Notes: generated by a model not told the origin, from the letters alone. A stretch of 13,934 nucleotides of DNA from an uncultured Alphaproteobacteria bacterium (GCA_900540425.1 UQFU01000042.1:1-13934); one strand, 5' to 3'; shown: positions 1-8,487, counted from the first letter of the stretch. Made by a program: numbers and translations.

Positions 1-142
1 TTCTAGCTCCACCGCCGTCGGCGCTTATCCCGAAACCGCAGACCGGCTTGAGTTGGGATATTATACTGCTTACGGCCTTACTGCCAGGTTGCTCAAATAT
101 TATAACAAAGACATCAAAATCGAGCTCGTCGACCGGCAATAG
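1..142 (+). CDS. 3' end of an unidentified gene
   Basis: An open frame enters from the left edge (codons begin at base 2) and ends with TAG at 140-142, giving the last 46 residues of a protein. The tail ends in KIELVDRQ and has an aromatic, mildly hydrophilic stretch (LELGYYTAYGLTARLLKYY), with no motif I can assign to a family. It counts as a real gene end because a good hairpin terminator follows within 15 bp. It converges on malQ. The function cannot be named from this fragment. Confidence 0.6.
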   Translation, partial: SSSTAVGAYPETADRLELGYYTAYGLTARLLKYYNKDIKIELVDRQ

Positions 143-151
143 GTAACAAAA

Positions 152-180
152 AACCCCGGAAAATCCGGGATTTTCATTTT
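152..180. terminator. Bidirectional hairpin terminator between the partial gene and malQ
   Basis: CCCGG (155-159) pairs with CCGGG (165-169) around an AAAAT loop. Flanking A and T runs on the two sides allow the stem to act on both strands. It sits between two convergent stop codons (142 and 189), the expected place for a shared Rho-independent terminator. Confidence 0.75.
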
Positions 181-188
181 TCGTTTTA

Positions 189-2327
189 TCAACGTTCCTT
201 TTTTATGGCGGCGATATTGCGGACATAGGCAATATCGCTTTCCAGATTTTCCAGTCTGACCGGAAGTTTGCGCCGCCAGTTGGGGTGCTGGTCACGATCA
301 ATGCCGGGAACATTCTGCATTTTTTCAACATGGAGAATGTCCTCAAGCTGGCTTAGAAAGACTTCCGAAGGCGCCCGCGCCACAAAACGGTGCACGGCTT
401 CTTCAATCCCTTCGGGATAGGCTTCGCCATACAGATAATCGCCCCGGCGCGGTTTGTCTTCCGGCCAGACAGCGTTGCTGTCCAAGGCAAACAACAGTTT
501 GCGCCGTTCCAGCTCGCGTTCATGATAGCACCAATTCATTTGTTCTTCGGTATAGATGCCGAGCTTGTGTTTTTCGGCAATTTCATAACCAAACCACCAC
601 ATCTTAAGCGGCGGCATATCATGAGTTCCGACCGAAGCAAAAGCTTTGGCCGGGTACTCGGAAGGAGACTTAAAGTCGCTGCTGCCGAGCGGGCGTTCAA
701 CCCAAAGCACGCTTAATGAGCCAATATTCTTTTCCGCCATTTTTTCAATAAAGCCCTCGGGAACAATGCCGATACTCTCACCGACAATCGTACAACGGTT
801 GAGCCAGCTTTCAATGGCCAAAATATTCAGCATATCGGCAAAATTATAAAGCACATAGCTGCCGCATTCTTCCTGATTCAGAATGACAAACAGGCGCATC
901 AGCCCCATGGCATGGTCAATTCGCAGAGCGCCGGCATTGTGCATATTGGCGCGCAAGACCTTGATATAAGGTTCATAAGCGCGCTCCTTAAGCACTTCGG
1001 GGTGGAATGCGCCCAGCCCCCAGTTCTGACCGTTGCAGAACAGTTCATCCGGCGGTGCGCCGGCGCCGGCATCTTTAATAAACGTCTCATAATCGCCCCA
1101 AAGTTCCGCGCTGTTCTGACAGACTCCGACCGCCAGATCGCGATACAGCCCGATTTTCAGCCCCTGCTCGTCAATATGTTTTTTGACGGCGTCAAACTGG
1201 CGTTCGGCTTCAAACTGCAGGTATTTGAAAAATCCAATCCGTTCATGGTGCTTTTTGGCATATTCAGCCACGGCCCGCGAATTGGAATTGCGGTATTCTT
1301 CTTCCCAGGCTTTCCACCCGCCCCAAACCGTGTGCGCCCGTTCTTCGGACAAGGCCTGAAACAAGGCCAGCTTATCAAGCTCCGCGCCCTTGCGGCGGCA
1401 ATAGGCTTCATAATCGGCATAATACGGCGATTTTTTATCCTGAAGCATACGGCGGTACAATTTTTCGAGCATGGTTATTTTCAGCTCATAAACCGGCGTA
1501 TATTGAATCAGCTCACTATCGCGCAAGCCGGCAACCTTGTCCCGGCAGGAAGCCATATCTTCGGGCGTAAAGCCGGGCACTTTTTCAACATCAATATAAA
1601 TCGGATTCAGAAACAACCGGCTGACAGAACCATAAGGGCTGGCATCTTCTGGGAAATCATGGGAAAGGACATTCAGCGGGTTCAGGCCGATAACGTCGGC
1701 GCCGGAACGTTTGCAGATATCGACCAAGTTATACAGGTCGGTAAAGTCCCCTATTCCCCAGTTGCGGCTGCTGTTCAGAGAATACAGCTGTACGGCAAAA
1801 CCCCACAGACGCTCTTTCTCGAGCGTTTCGTTGGCATAGCATTTTTCTGGAGCCACCGCCAAAACCGATTTGTATTTTTTGCCGCCGGTTTCCAGTTCAA
1901 TTTCATAATAACCGACTTCCAGGCGGCCGTTGATTTTGACGACGACCTTTTTATAAACCGTATGCCCAATGGTATAGCGGCCGCCTTCATCAAATACGCC
2001 AAACCCGGGTTCAAAGCTTCTTTCATTGCCGCGGTAGCGCAAACGCAGTTTCAGATCCGAAGTATCGTGGTTTTCGGGCAGGACGACATCAAACCAAATG
2101 TCTTTCTGTTCAACAACCGAAATGCTTTCCAGCGTTTTTTGCCATCTCTTTTTATGATACAATTCTATGGAACGGGCGATTTCTTCTTCGTTTCCGGCTT
2201 TGTAACCCAATTTTTCCGCCAACAGCCTGATGACATTGTCTTCAATTTCGTGTTCCTGATTGCAGGCGTCGGTATAAGAAGTCAGAATGCCGATTGTGTC
2301 GGCTAGTTTTTGCAGGCTTGAAGTCAT
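189..2327 (-). CDS. malQ: 4-alpha-glucanotransferase (amylomaltase, GH77)
   Basis: This 712-residue cytoplasmic enzyme moves alpha-1,4-glucan segments between acceptors and releases glucose, disproportionating maltodextrins. The GH77 signatures are clear. There is an ASPYGSVSRLFLNP block near residues 228-242. The catalytic nucleophile Asp471 lies in RIDHAMG, the acid/base Glu517 in GESIGIVP, and the third acidic residue Asp570 in GTHDMPP. The N-terminal ~170 residues form an extra domain, as in the long bacterial MalQ forms, and the length is normal for those. The ATG at 2327 has AAGGAG about 10 nt upstream, and this site overlaps the glgX stop region. Only 14 bp separate the two genes, so translational coupling with glgX is likely. 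It is the last gene of the glgB-glgX-malQ operon and ends at the shared terminator. MalQ would process the short malto-oligosaccharides released by debranching. The family assignment is firm. Confidence 0.96.
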   Translation of the reverse strand: MTSSLQKLADTIGILTSYTDACNQEHEIEDNVIRLLAEKLGYKAGNEEEIARSIELYHKKRWQKTLESISVVEQKDIWFDVVLPENHDTSDLKLRLRYRGNERSFEPGFGVFDEGGRYTIGHTVYKKVVVKINGRLEVGYYEIELETGGKKYKSVLAVAPEKCYANETLEKERLWGFAVQLYSLNSSRNWGIGDFTDLYNLVDICKRSGADVIGLNPLNVLSHDFPEDASPYGSVSRLFLNPIYIDVEKVPGFTPEDMASCRDKVAGLRDSELIQYTPVYELKITMLEKLYRRMLQDKKSPYYADYEAYCRRKGAELDKLALFQALSEERAHTVWGGWKAWEEEYRNSNSRAVAEYAKKHHERIGFFKYLQFEAERQFDAVKKHIDEQGLKIGLYRDLAVGVCQNSAELWGDYETFIKDAGAGAPPDELFCNGQNWGLGAFHPEVLKERAYEPYIKVLRANMHNAGALRIDHAMGLMRLFVILNQEECGSYVLYNFADMLNILAIESWLNRCTIVGESIGIVPEGFIEKMAEKNIGSLSVLWVERPLGSSDFKSPSEYPAKAFASVGTHDMPPLKMWWFGYEIAEKHKLGIYTEEQMNWCYHERELERRKLLFALDSNAVWPEDKPRRGDYLYGEAYPEGIEEAVHRFVARAPSEVFLSQLEDILHVEKMQNVPGIDRDQHPNWRRKLPVRLENLESDIAYVRNIAAIKKER

Positions 2328-2341
2328 AGGCAGTATTCTCC

Positions 2342-4420
2342 TTATTTTTTAATCTCAAACAGCAACACGCTCCAAGAAGGGACTTTGATAAGCTGTTGGG
2401 ATTTCAGTTCCTTGGGCGGATTAAATTCCAGAGAGCTGTCAAGAAGCAAGTTCCATTTCAGTCTCTCATCGAGAGGCGGCAGCCGCCATTTGAGCATATT
2501 GTTATTGGCGTTCAATATACAATACAAATAGCTGCGGCCGTTGTAAACAGAATAAGACAGGCTGCGGCGGTCTCCGTTTTGCCAATCGGCCAAAGCAAAC
2601 TCGGTGCCGTTTTCGGTAAACCAGGTCAAATCTTTTATTTTTTTGCGCCCTTCGGGCTGGCCGGTAAAAAACTTGCGGCGCTTAAAATAACTCAGGCGGC
2701 GGCGCAGATTTATCAGGCGGCGGGAAAAGCGCGCCATCTGCTTGCCGATATCGCTTATCCCTTCCCAGTTAATCCAGGTAATGACGTTGTCCTGATTATA
2801 GGGATTATTATTGCCCATTTGGGTATTGGCAAATTCGTCGCCGGCAAAAATCATCGGCGTACCGAAAGACAACAGCAACGTTGACAGCATCGCCCGAGCC
2901 CGGCGCAGGCGGTTCTCCCTGACGGCGGGTTCTCCGGTTTCGCCTTCCCAACCGGAATTCCAGCTCCAGTTGCTGTTGGAACCGTCGCGGTTATCTTCGC
3001 CATTGGCCAAATTGTGTTTCTGGTTATAGCTGACCAAATCACGGAGGCAAAATCCGTCGTGGGCGGTAATGAAATTGACGCTGCTCCAGATATCGCGATT
3101 GTTATAATTGAACACATCGCTGGAACCGCTCAAGCGGCTGGCCAAATCTCCGGCCTGAAAATTGTCGCCTTTCCAAAAACGGCGCACCGTATCGCGGTAT
3201 TTGTCATTCCATTCGGCCCAGCCGGGCGGGAAAGCGCCGACCTGATAGCCGCCGATGCCGATATCCCAAGGCTCGGCAATTAACTTGGCTTTTTTCAAAA
3301 CCGGATCCTGAGCCACGGCATACAAAAATCCGCATTTCTGACTGACTGCCGTCCGCTGGCGGCAGAGCGTGGTTGCCAGGTCAAAACGAAAACCGTCCAC
3401 ATGCATTTCCTGCACCCAATAGCGCAGGGAATCCATAACCAGCTCCAGAACATTCGGATTTTGGATATTAAACGAGGCGCCGCAGCCGGTGCTGTCGTAG
3501 TAATAACGCCGGTTTTCGCTGCTCAATGTATAGTATGAGGCATTGTCAATGCCGCGGTAGCAGATAGTCGGCCCCAGTTCGTTTCCTTCTCCGGTATGGT
3601 TATAAACCACGTCGAGGATAACCTCAAGACCGTGCCGGTGCATATTTTTGACCAGCTCCTTTATTTCGTTCAGGCTGCCGCCGGCCAGGTATCTCGGTTC
3701 GGGAGCAAAAAAGCTGAAACTCTCGTACCCCCAGTAATTGTCTTTGACATATCCCTTTCTGCGGCGGCTGCTGAAAAATGCATGGACCGGCAAAAATTCT
3801 ACGGCGGTTACGCCCAACCATTTCAGATAGCTCAAAACGCTCTGATGATTGAACCCGGCAAAGGTACCGCGTTTGCAGTCAGGCATTTGCGGGTGCAGTT
3901 TGGTATAGCCTTTAAGGTGGGTTTCGTAAATGATGCTTTCTTCAATGGCATACCCCGGCGACTCAACACCCTCCCAATCAAAATCATCACAAGTTACAAC
4001 CGATTTCGGCACATAGGGGGCGCTGTCCAGCGTACTGTACGAGAGGTCTTTGAGCGGACTGTCCCAATCATAGCCAAACAATGCCTTATGCCAAATCAGA
4101 CGCCCGGTGAGCTTTTTGGCATAGGGGTCAATCAAAAGCTTGTTAGGATTGAAGCGATGCCCCTCTTCCGGCAAATACGGCCCGTAAACACGATAGCCGT
4201 AAACCTGTCCCGGTTTTAATCCGGGCAGGTAAAGATGCCAGATGCTGTTGTCATTTTCGGTAATGGCGTAGCGGGCAATTTCATCTACGCCGGCATCATC
4301 AAACAAGCAGACTTCAACTTTTTCGGCATTGGCCGAGAATAATGCAAAATTTACACCCTTTCCGTCCCAGCTTGCCCCCAAGGGCCATGCTTTTCCATCT
4401 GCGGGTTTGATTTTTTGCAT
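2342..4420 (-). CDS. glgX: Glycogen debranching enzyme GlgX (GH13, isoamylase type)
   Basis: This 692-residue enzyme hydrolyses alpha-1,6 branch points, in GlgX typically after phosphorylase has shortened the outer chains. An N-terminal CBM48-like beta domain (about residues 10-100, PLGASWDGKGVNFALFSA) precedes a GH13 barrel. Conserved region I is DVVYNHT (about 270-276). The nucleophile Asp347 lies in DGFRFDLAT, the acid/base Glu383 in IAEPWDIG, and the transition-state Asp455 in TAHDGF. The length fits GlgX/TreX. The ATG at 4420 is preceded by AAAGGAG with 6 nt spacing. It is the middle gene of the operon, 23 bp after glgB and 14 bp before malQ. TreX and isoamylase share this architecture, so exact chain-length preference cannot be read from sequence. 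The debranching role is secure. Confidence 0.95.
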   Translation of the reverse strand: MQKIKPADGKAWPLGASWDGKGVNFALFSANAEKVEVCLFDDAGVDEIARYAITENDNSIWHLYLPGLKPGQVYGYRVYGPYLPEEGHRFNPNKLLIDPYAKKLTGRLIWHKALFGYDWDSPLKDLSYSTLDSAPYVPKSVVTCDDFDWEGVESPGYAIEESIIYETHLKGYTKLHPQMPDCKRGTFAGFNHQSVLSYLKWLGVTAVEFLPVHAFFSSRRRKGYVKDNYWGYESFSFFAPEPRYLAGGSLNEIKELVKNMHRHGLEVILDVVYNHTGEGNELGPTICYRGIDNASYYTLSSENRRYYYDSTGCGASFNIQNPNVLELVMDSLRYWVQEMHVDGFRFDLATTLCRQRTAVSQKCGFLYAVAQDPVLKKAKLIAEPWDIGIGGYQVGAFPPGWAEWNDKYRDTVRRFWKGDNFQAGDLASRLSGSSDVFNYNNRDIWSSVNFITAHDGFCLRDLVSYNQKHNLANGEDNRDGSNSNWSWNSGWEGETGEPAVRENRLRRARAMLSTLLLSFGTPMIFAGDEFANTQMGNNNPYNQDNVITWINWEGISDIGKQMARFSRRLINLRRRLSYFKRRKFFTGQPEGRKKIKDLTWFTENGTEFALADWQNGDRRSLSYSVYNGRSYLYCILNANNNMLKWRLPPLDERLKWNLLLDSSLEFNPPKELKSQQLIKVPSWSVLLFEIKK

Positions 4421-4443
4421 TATCGGCTCCTTTGTTGTCGGTT

Positions 4444-6636
4444 TTATCTCACCGGTTTGATAACAATGGTTGACAGCGGCGGCAGGGTCAATCGGACTGA
4501 ATTCGGCTTATCATTACAAGGCACGTTTTCCGCCTGCATAAAGCCTTCGTTCTTAACGCCGCTTCCCCAGTAGTTTACATCGTCACTATTAAAAATTTCT
4601 TGATAGCGGCAAAATTCATTGACGCCAATACGGTAATCGTGCCGCACAACCGGCGTGAAGTTGCAGACTACAATCAGATAATCTCCCGGCGTTTCGCCCT
4701 TGCGCATATAAGAGATGACGCTGTCGTTGGCGTTGCTGTGGTCGATCCACTCAAACCCGCGGTAGTCAAAATCAATCTGATACAGCGGCGCATTACCCTT
4801 ATACATCAGGTTCAAATCGCGGACGCAATTCTGCATTCCCTTATACATCGGATGTTCCAGCAGGAACCAGCGCAGCCCTTCTTCCGAATTCCACTCCCAG
4901 TCATGGCCGAACTCGCAGCCCATGAAGAGCAGCTTTTTGCCGGGGTGCGTGTACATAAAGCCATAGTAGGCGCGCAAGTTGGCAAACTTCTGCCACTCGT
5001 CGCCGGGCATTTTGGAAAGCATTGAGCCTTTGCCGTGAACAACCTCGTCATGCGAAATCGGCAAGATAAAGTTTTCGTTAAATGCATATAGCAATCCGAA
5101 AGTCAGTTTTCCATGTTCATATTTGCGATATACCGGATCTTTGCTGATATATCTTAAAGTATCGTTCATCCAGCCCATATTCCATTTGTAGCCGAATCCC
5201 AAACCGCCCATGGAGGTCGGGCGGGAAACCATCGGCCAGGCCGTCGACTCCTCGGCGCAGGTAAAAGCGCCTTTGCATTGGCCATAGACCAGCTCATTCA
5301 TCTTGCGCAGAAAAGAAATGGCCTCCAGATTTTCGTTGCCGCCGTACTGGTTGGGAATCCACTCGCCGTTTTTGCGCGAATAATCCAAATACAGCATGGA
5401 AGCAACGGCATCAACGCGCAGGCCGTCAATATGAAATTCCTTAAGCCAATACAAAGCGCTGGCGCAAAGGAAATTGCACACCTCGTTGCGACCGTAGTTA
5501 TAAATTTTCGTCCCCCAGTCGCGGTGTTCTCCTTTGCGCGGATCGGCATGTTCATACAAATGGGTACCGTCAAACTCGTTCAGGCCGTGGCCGTCTTTGG
5601 GGAAGTGGGCGGGAACCCAGTCCATGATGACGCCGATGCCGGCCTCGTGGAACTTGTCAATCAGATAACGCAGATCGTCCGGCGTGCCGAAACGGCTGGT
5701 GGGAGCAAACATTCCTACCACCTGATATCCCCAGGAACAATCAAGCGGGTGCTCGCAGAGGGGCAAAAATTCGACGTGGGTAAAGCCCATGTTGGTTACA
5801 TAAGGAACCAGCGTATCGGCCAGTTCGCGATAGGTCATAAACTCGTTGTTTTCTTTGCGCCGCCATGAGCCGAGATGGACTTCGTAAATTGACATCGGCC
5901 TGTCAAAGCTGTTGGCCTGTTCGCGGTATTTCATCCAGTTTTCATCACTCCACTGATAGCGGTTGATGTCGTAGACGACCGAAGCGGTATTAGGTCTTTT
6001 TTCCGCGTAGAATCCAACCGGATCGGACTTGACCAAAATATAATCTTCGGGGGTTTTGACCTCGTATTTGTAAAATTCGCCTTCGCCGATGCCGGGAACA
6101 AAAATATCCCACACACCGCAGGTCGGATGCTTGCGCATAACATGGGCGCGGCCGTCCCAGTTATTGAAAGCGCCGACAACGCTGACACGTTTGGCATTCG
6201 GAGCCCACACGGCAAAGCCGACACCCTTGACGCCGTTTATTTCCATCGGGTGGGCGCCGAGTTTTTTATACATTTCAAGATGGTTTCCTTCGGCCAGAAG
6301 GTAAACGTCAATATCCCCCAAAACCGGAGGGAAGCGGTATTCGTCTTCTTTGATATATTTATGCCCCATATCGTTTTCAATACGAAACCTGTAGGGGAAA
6401 TTTTCGACGGCGCCGAGATTAATCTGAAAGAATCCGCGATCATCCAAACGGGTCATGAAACCGACCGGAGAATCATCATAACGCAGCACTTCAATACTGA
6501 CGGCATGCGGTTGATAAGCGCGGATAAAAACTTCTTTGCTGCCTTTGTCCTTATGAATGCCGAGCACGGAAAAAACATTGCCGTGATCGCCGTTTATTAC
6601 AGCTTCCATTTCTGCTTTTGATAATAAATTTTCCAT
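4444..6636 (-). CDS. glgB: 1,4-alpha-glucan branching enzyme (GH13)
   Basis: This enzyme creates alpha-1,6 branches in glycogen by cutting an alpha-1,4 chain and transferring it. From the ATG at 6636 the protein has 730 residues, almost the same as the well-known E. coli enzyme. Two N-terminal beta domains come first: an N1-like module (about 10-110) and a CBM48 (about 130-220, with FAVWAPNAKRVSVVGAFNNWDG). The GH13 barrel follows, with nucleophile Asp409 in DGLRVDAV, acid/base Glu462 in CAEES, and Asp530 in ISHDEVVHGKGS. An in-frame ATG at 6693 would add 19 residues, but it has no ribosome site and overlaps the proposed -10 box. The 6636 start, with a weak GGGG about 8 nt upstream, is therefore preferred. 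It is the first gene of the operon with glgX and malQ. Confidence 0.96.
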   Translation of the reverse strand: MENLLSKAEMEAVINGDHGNVFSVLGIHKDKGSKEVFIRAYQPHAVSIEVLRYDDSPVGFMTRLDDRGFFQINLGAVENFPYRFRIENDMGHKYIKEDEYRFPPVLGDIDVYLLAEGNHLEMYKKLGAHPMEINGVKGVGFAVWAPNAKRVSVVGAFNNWDGRAHVMRKHPTCGVWDIFVPGIGEGEFYKYEVKTPEDYILVKSDPVGFYAEKRPNTASVVYDINRYQWSDENWMKYREQANSFDRPMSIYEVHLGSWRRKENNEFMTYRELADTLVPYVTNMGFTHVEFLPLCEHPLDCSWGYQVVGMFAPTSRFGTPDDLRYLIDKFHEAGIGVIMDWVPAHFPKDGHGLNEFDGTHLYEHADPRKGEHRDWGTKIYNYGRNEVCNFLCASALYWLKEFHIDGLRVDAVASMLYLDYSRKNGEWIPNQYGGNENLEAISFLRKMNELVYGQCKGAFTCAEESTAWPMVSRPTSMGGLGFGYKWNMGWMNDTLRYISKDPVYRKYEHGKLTFGLLYAFNENFILPISHDEVVHGKGSMLSKMPGDEWQKFANLRAYYGFMYTHPGKKLLFMGCEFGHDWEWNSEEGLRWFLLEHPMYKGMQNCVRDLNLMYKGNAPLYQIDFDYRGFEWIDHSNANDSVISYMRKGETPGDYLIVVCNFTPVVRHDYRIGVNEFCRYQEIFNSDDVNYWGSGVKNEGFMQAENVPCNDKPNSVRLTLPPLSTIVIKPVR

Positions 6637-6692
6637 AAATATACCCCGTATCCAAGACTCTAAAATTAAGGTTAAAAATACTTCAAGATTCA

Positions 6693-6720
6693 TCTATAAA
6701 ACATATAGAATTATTTGCAA
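6693..6720 (-). promoter_or_regulatory. Candidate sigma70-type promoter of the glgB-glgX-malQ operon
   Basis: Reading leftward, TTGCAA (6715-6720) is followed after 16 nt by TATAGA (6693-6698), about 50 nt upstream of the glgB start at 6636. A perfect inverted repeat TCTATA-N5-TATAGA (6693-6709) covers the -10 box and could be an operator. The region is very AT-rich, so chance matches are easy. Confidence 0.45.
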
Positions 6721-6779
6721 GAAAATATCTTCATTTTTCAATTTTTTTTGTGAAATGAGCAAATTAAAACTTTTTAGTA

Positions 6780-6807
6780 TTGACGTATAAAATTTTGATT
6801 ATATATT
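6780..6807 (+). promoter_or_regulatory. Candidate promoter of the DUF2934 gene
   Basis: TTGACG (6780-6785) and TATATT (6802-6807) are separated by 16 nt and lie about 45 nt before the ATG at 6852. The site diverges from the glgB promoter across an AT-rich spacer. The -35 box is a good match, but the AT-rich context makes the -10 box uncertain. Confidence 0.5.
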
Positions 6808-6840
6808 AAAAAATGATTAGTAAAATTTTTTTATTTTTTC

Positions 6841-6892
6841 AGGAGTTGATTATGGCTAATAAACATAAAGAAAAAACAAAAAACTGTCGGAA
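6841..6892 (+). promoter_or_regulatory. Strong ribosome site, out-of-frame ATG and slippery heptamer ahead of the DUF2934 gene
   Basis: AGGAG (6841-6845) sits 6 nt before an ATG at 6852, which is in a different frame from the DUF2934 gene that starts at 6893. The 6852 frame runs through AAA (79-81) AAC (82-84), preceded by A at 6878, which is an in-phase A-AAA-AAC heptamer (6878-6884). A one-base backward slip there would continue as L-S-E-M into the DUF2934 frame. The ATG at 6893 itself has no convincing ribosome site. The alternatives are true initiation at 6893, or one A missed in the A6 run. Confidence 0.4.
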
Positions 6893-7111
6893 ATGGCTAC
6901 TAAACTTAACGAAAACGCAATCAGAGAAGCTGCTTATTACATCTGGCAAAACGCCGGCTGCCCGAGCGGCCAGGAAGCCCAGCACTGGGCCATGGCCATT
7001 GAGCAGCTGTCAGGTTCCTGCAGCAAAAAATGCTCTTCTTCGTCCAAGAAAAGTTCTGCGAACTGTGCCAGTAAAAGCAGTTCTTCCACCAAGAAAAGCT
7101 CTAAAAAATAA
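6893..7111 (+). CDS. Small DUF2934-domain protein with Ser/Lys/Cys-rich tail
   Basis: This 72-residue protein has a first half (about residues 6-40, IREAAYYIWQNAGCPSG then HWAMAIEQL) that matches the DUF2934 pattern of an AAYxxW helix, a GxP turn and an HWxxA helix. The second half (about 41-72) is low complexity, with alternating Ser and Lys runs and three Cys. It has no signal peptide or membrane segment. The function of DUF2934 is unknown. Basic tails of this kind suggest nucleic-acid or polyanion contact, which is only inference. The start at 6893 lacks a good ribosome site, while a strong one lies at 6841-6845 in another frame. A -1 slip, or a missing base, would give an 86-residue form beginning MANKHKEKTK. 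A convergent terminator follows at 7142. The frame is secured by the domain match, but the N-terminus is not. Confidence 0.8.
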   Translation: MATKLNENAIREAAYYIWQNAGCPSGQEAQHWAMAIEQLSGSCSKKCSSSSKKSSANCASKSSSSTKKSSKK

Positions 7112-7141
7112 TTTGAGCCTTTTCTGGTAAAAACGCTGAAA

Positions 7142-7169
7142 AACCTCTGCAAACGCGGAGGTTTTTTTT
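7142..7169. terminator. Bidirectional terminator between the DUF2934 gene and the TPR-methyltransferase
   Basis: A nine-pair stem, AACCTCTGC (7142-7150) with GCGGAGGTT (7155-7163) and one G-T pair, has an AAAC loop and is followed by a run of T to 7169. In the opposite direction the stem is followed by TTTTT. The leftward gene's stop codon (7168-7170) lies at the edge of the T run. Confidence 0.9.
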
Positions 7170-8487
7170 ATGCCTTTCCGACAGCGGAAACGACATAGCC
7201 CATAACCTTTTCGCCGCCTTCGGTACGCAGTTGTTTCAGTTCTGACTTTTCGATGTTGAAGCCGTGTTTTCCGAGCGTGTTTTGCAGATAGGAAAAACGA
7301 TGCGCAAAGCGCCCGGACAAATGCAGATACCAATCCGAATCATCATAGACGTTCTGCGTAACGGTAAAGATGATCCGCCCGTTTTTTTTGAGCGCAAAAG
7401 CAAAACCCGCGAATACCGAATCAAGATCGCCGAAATAAGTCAAAACGTCGGCGGCGGCTATAAGGTCGTATCGTTTTTTATGTCCGGACAGGAAAGCACA
7501 CAGTTCTTGGCAATAAAGCCTGGCGTAGAGTTTTTTCCGGGCCGCTTCCGCCAGCATTCCGGAAGAAAGGTCGACTCCCTCCAAGCCGTGCCAGGAAGCG
7601 TATTTTTTCAAGAACGGGGCGCACAGGCCGGTTCCGCATCCGGCATCAAGAATCCGCAGTTTTTTCCATTTCAGACCACCATAAAACCCGGCCGCAAATT
7701 CAGAAACATATTGGGGCGCCGCATAATCCAATCCGGCCAGAACGGTTTCAAAATCCGCGGCAAAAACATCAAAAACCGTATTGACATAACCGCTGTCGGC
7801 AATGCCTGCATCCCGGTCGTTTCTCAAGGCCCGAATCATAAATTTCACCTGCGGGTCGGATCCGAATTTCCGTTCCCACAAATCGACTTCCCGGGCAATA
7901 GATGCAGCACCTTTTTCCTGGGCGGTTTCATAGAGCAGATAATTCAAATTCAGCTGTTGGGAGGCATCGCCGCCGCTTTTTTCAACCGCACGCAGCGCAT
8001 AGGAAAAAGCGAGGGAAAAACTGCCTTTTTTCTGCCAGGCCTGGCTCAACGAGTTCGCCGCCCAAAAATCCAGCGGGCACAGTTTCAAAAGCCTGGTGAG
8101 AATCGTTATTGCCTCATCATAGTTTTTCATATTCAAAAGCGCGTTTCCAAGCAGCGACAAAGCAGCGGCATTTTCAGGCTCGGCCAGCAATGCGCGTTCG
8201 GCATACCCTTTCGCCTGCGAATATTGTTTTTCTTCAAAACAGACATTGGCCAGGTTAATCAGATTGACCACATAATCCGGGCACAGCTTTTCTATTTTCT
8301 GATAGCAGAACATTGCTCCGGGATAATCGCGGCGGCAAAAATAGGCATTGCCCAACAGGGTCAATACCCGGCAATTATCCGCTTCCGTTTTCAAAATGCG
8401 GCGGCAGATTTTTTCCGTCCGTTCAAACGCGCCCCGGCGGTAAAAGTTTTCGGCTTTGCGGATTAAGCTTTCGGTTTTGTCTTGCAT
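7168..8487 (-). CDS. TPR-repeat protein with C-terminal SAM-dependent methyltransferase domain
   Basis: This 439-residue cytoplasmic protein has about five tetratricopeptide repeats in its first half (roughly 5-38, 39-72, 73-106, 107-140 and 141-174; for example ALSLLGNALLNMKNYDEAI). After a linker comes a class I methyltransferase fold. Motif I, ILDAGCGTG, lies at 279-287, and an acidic residue of motif II in GVDLSSGM near 304-311. DLIAAADVLTYFGD (about 345-358) matches the later strand region. The layout resembles COG4976, predicted methyltransferases with TPR repeats. The substrate is unknown, and the TPR part probably recruits a protein partner. The ATG at 8487 has GGGAAAGG just upstream, a moderate ribosome site. 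The gene stands alone between a tRNA gene pointing the other way and a convergent terminator. Confidence 0.88.
   Translation of the reverse strand: MQDKTESLIRKAENFYRRGAFERTEKICRRILKTEADNCRVLTLLGNAYFCRRDYPGAMFCYQKIEKLCPDYVVNLINLANVCFEEKQYSQAKGYAERALLAEPENAAALSLLGNALLNMKNYDEAITILTRLLKLCPLDFWAANSLSQAWQKKGSFSLAFSYALRAVEKSGGDASQQLNLNYLLYETAQEKGAASIAREVDLWERKFGSDPQVKFMIRALRNDRDAGIADSGYVNTVFDVFAADFETVLAGLDYAAPQYVSEFAAGFYGGLKWKKLRILDAGCGTGLCAPFLKKYASWHGLEGVDLSSGMLAEAARKKLYARLYCQELCAFLSGHKKRYDLIAAADVLTYFGDLDSVFAGFAFALKKNGRIIFTVTQNVYDDSDWYLHLSGRFAHRFSYLQNTLGKHGFNIEKSELKQLRTEGGEKVMGYVVSAVGKA

Noticed and set aside
912..2306. Long open frame (464 codons) on the + strand across malQ
   Set aside because: It lies fully antisense to a malQ gene with all catalytic motifs, its protein is an unstructured mix with no recognisable family, and it has no ribosome site. 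It is a codon-bias shadow.
3596..4219. Open frame of 207 codons on the + strand within glgX
   Set aside because: It is antisense to the conserved GH13 barrel and CBM48 coding sequence, with no protein family signal.
6637..6693. 19-residue N-terminal extension of GlgB from the ATG at 6693
   Set aside because: There is no ribosome site, it overlaps the proposed -10 box, and starting at 6636 gives the normal family length of about 730 residues.
7264..8466. Long open frame (400 codons) on the + strand across the TPR-methyltransferase
   Set aside because: It is antisense to a gene with clear TPR and SAM motifs, and its translation has no recognisable domain.
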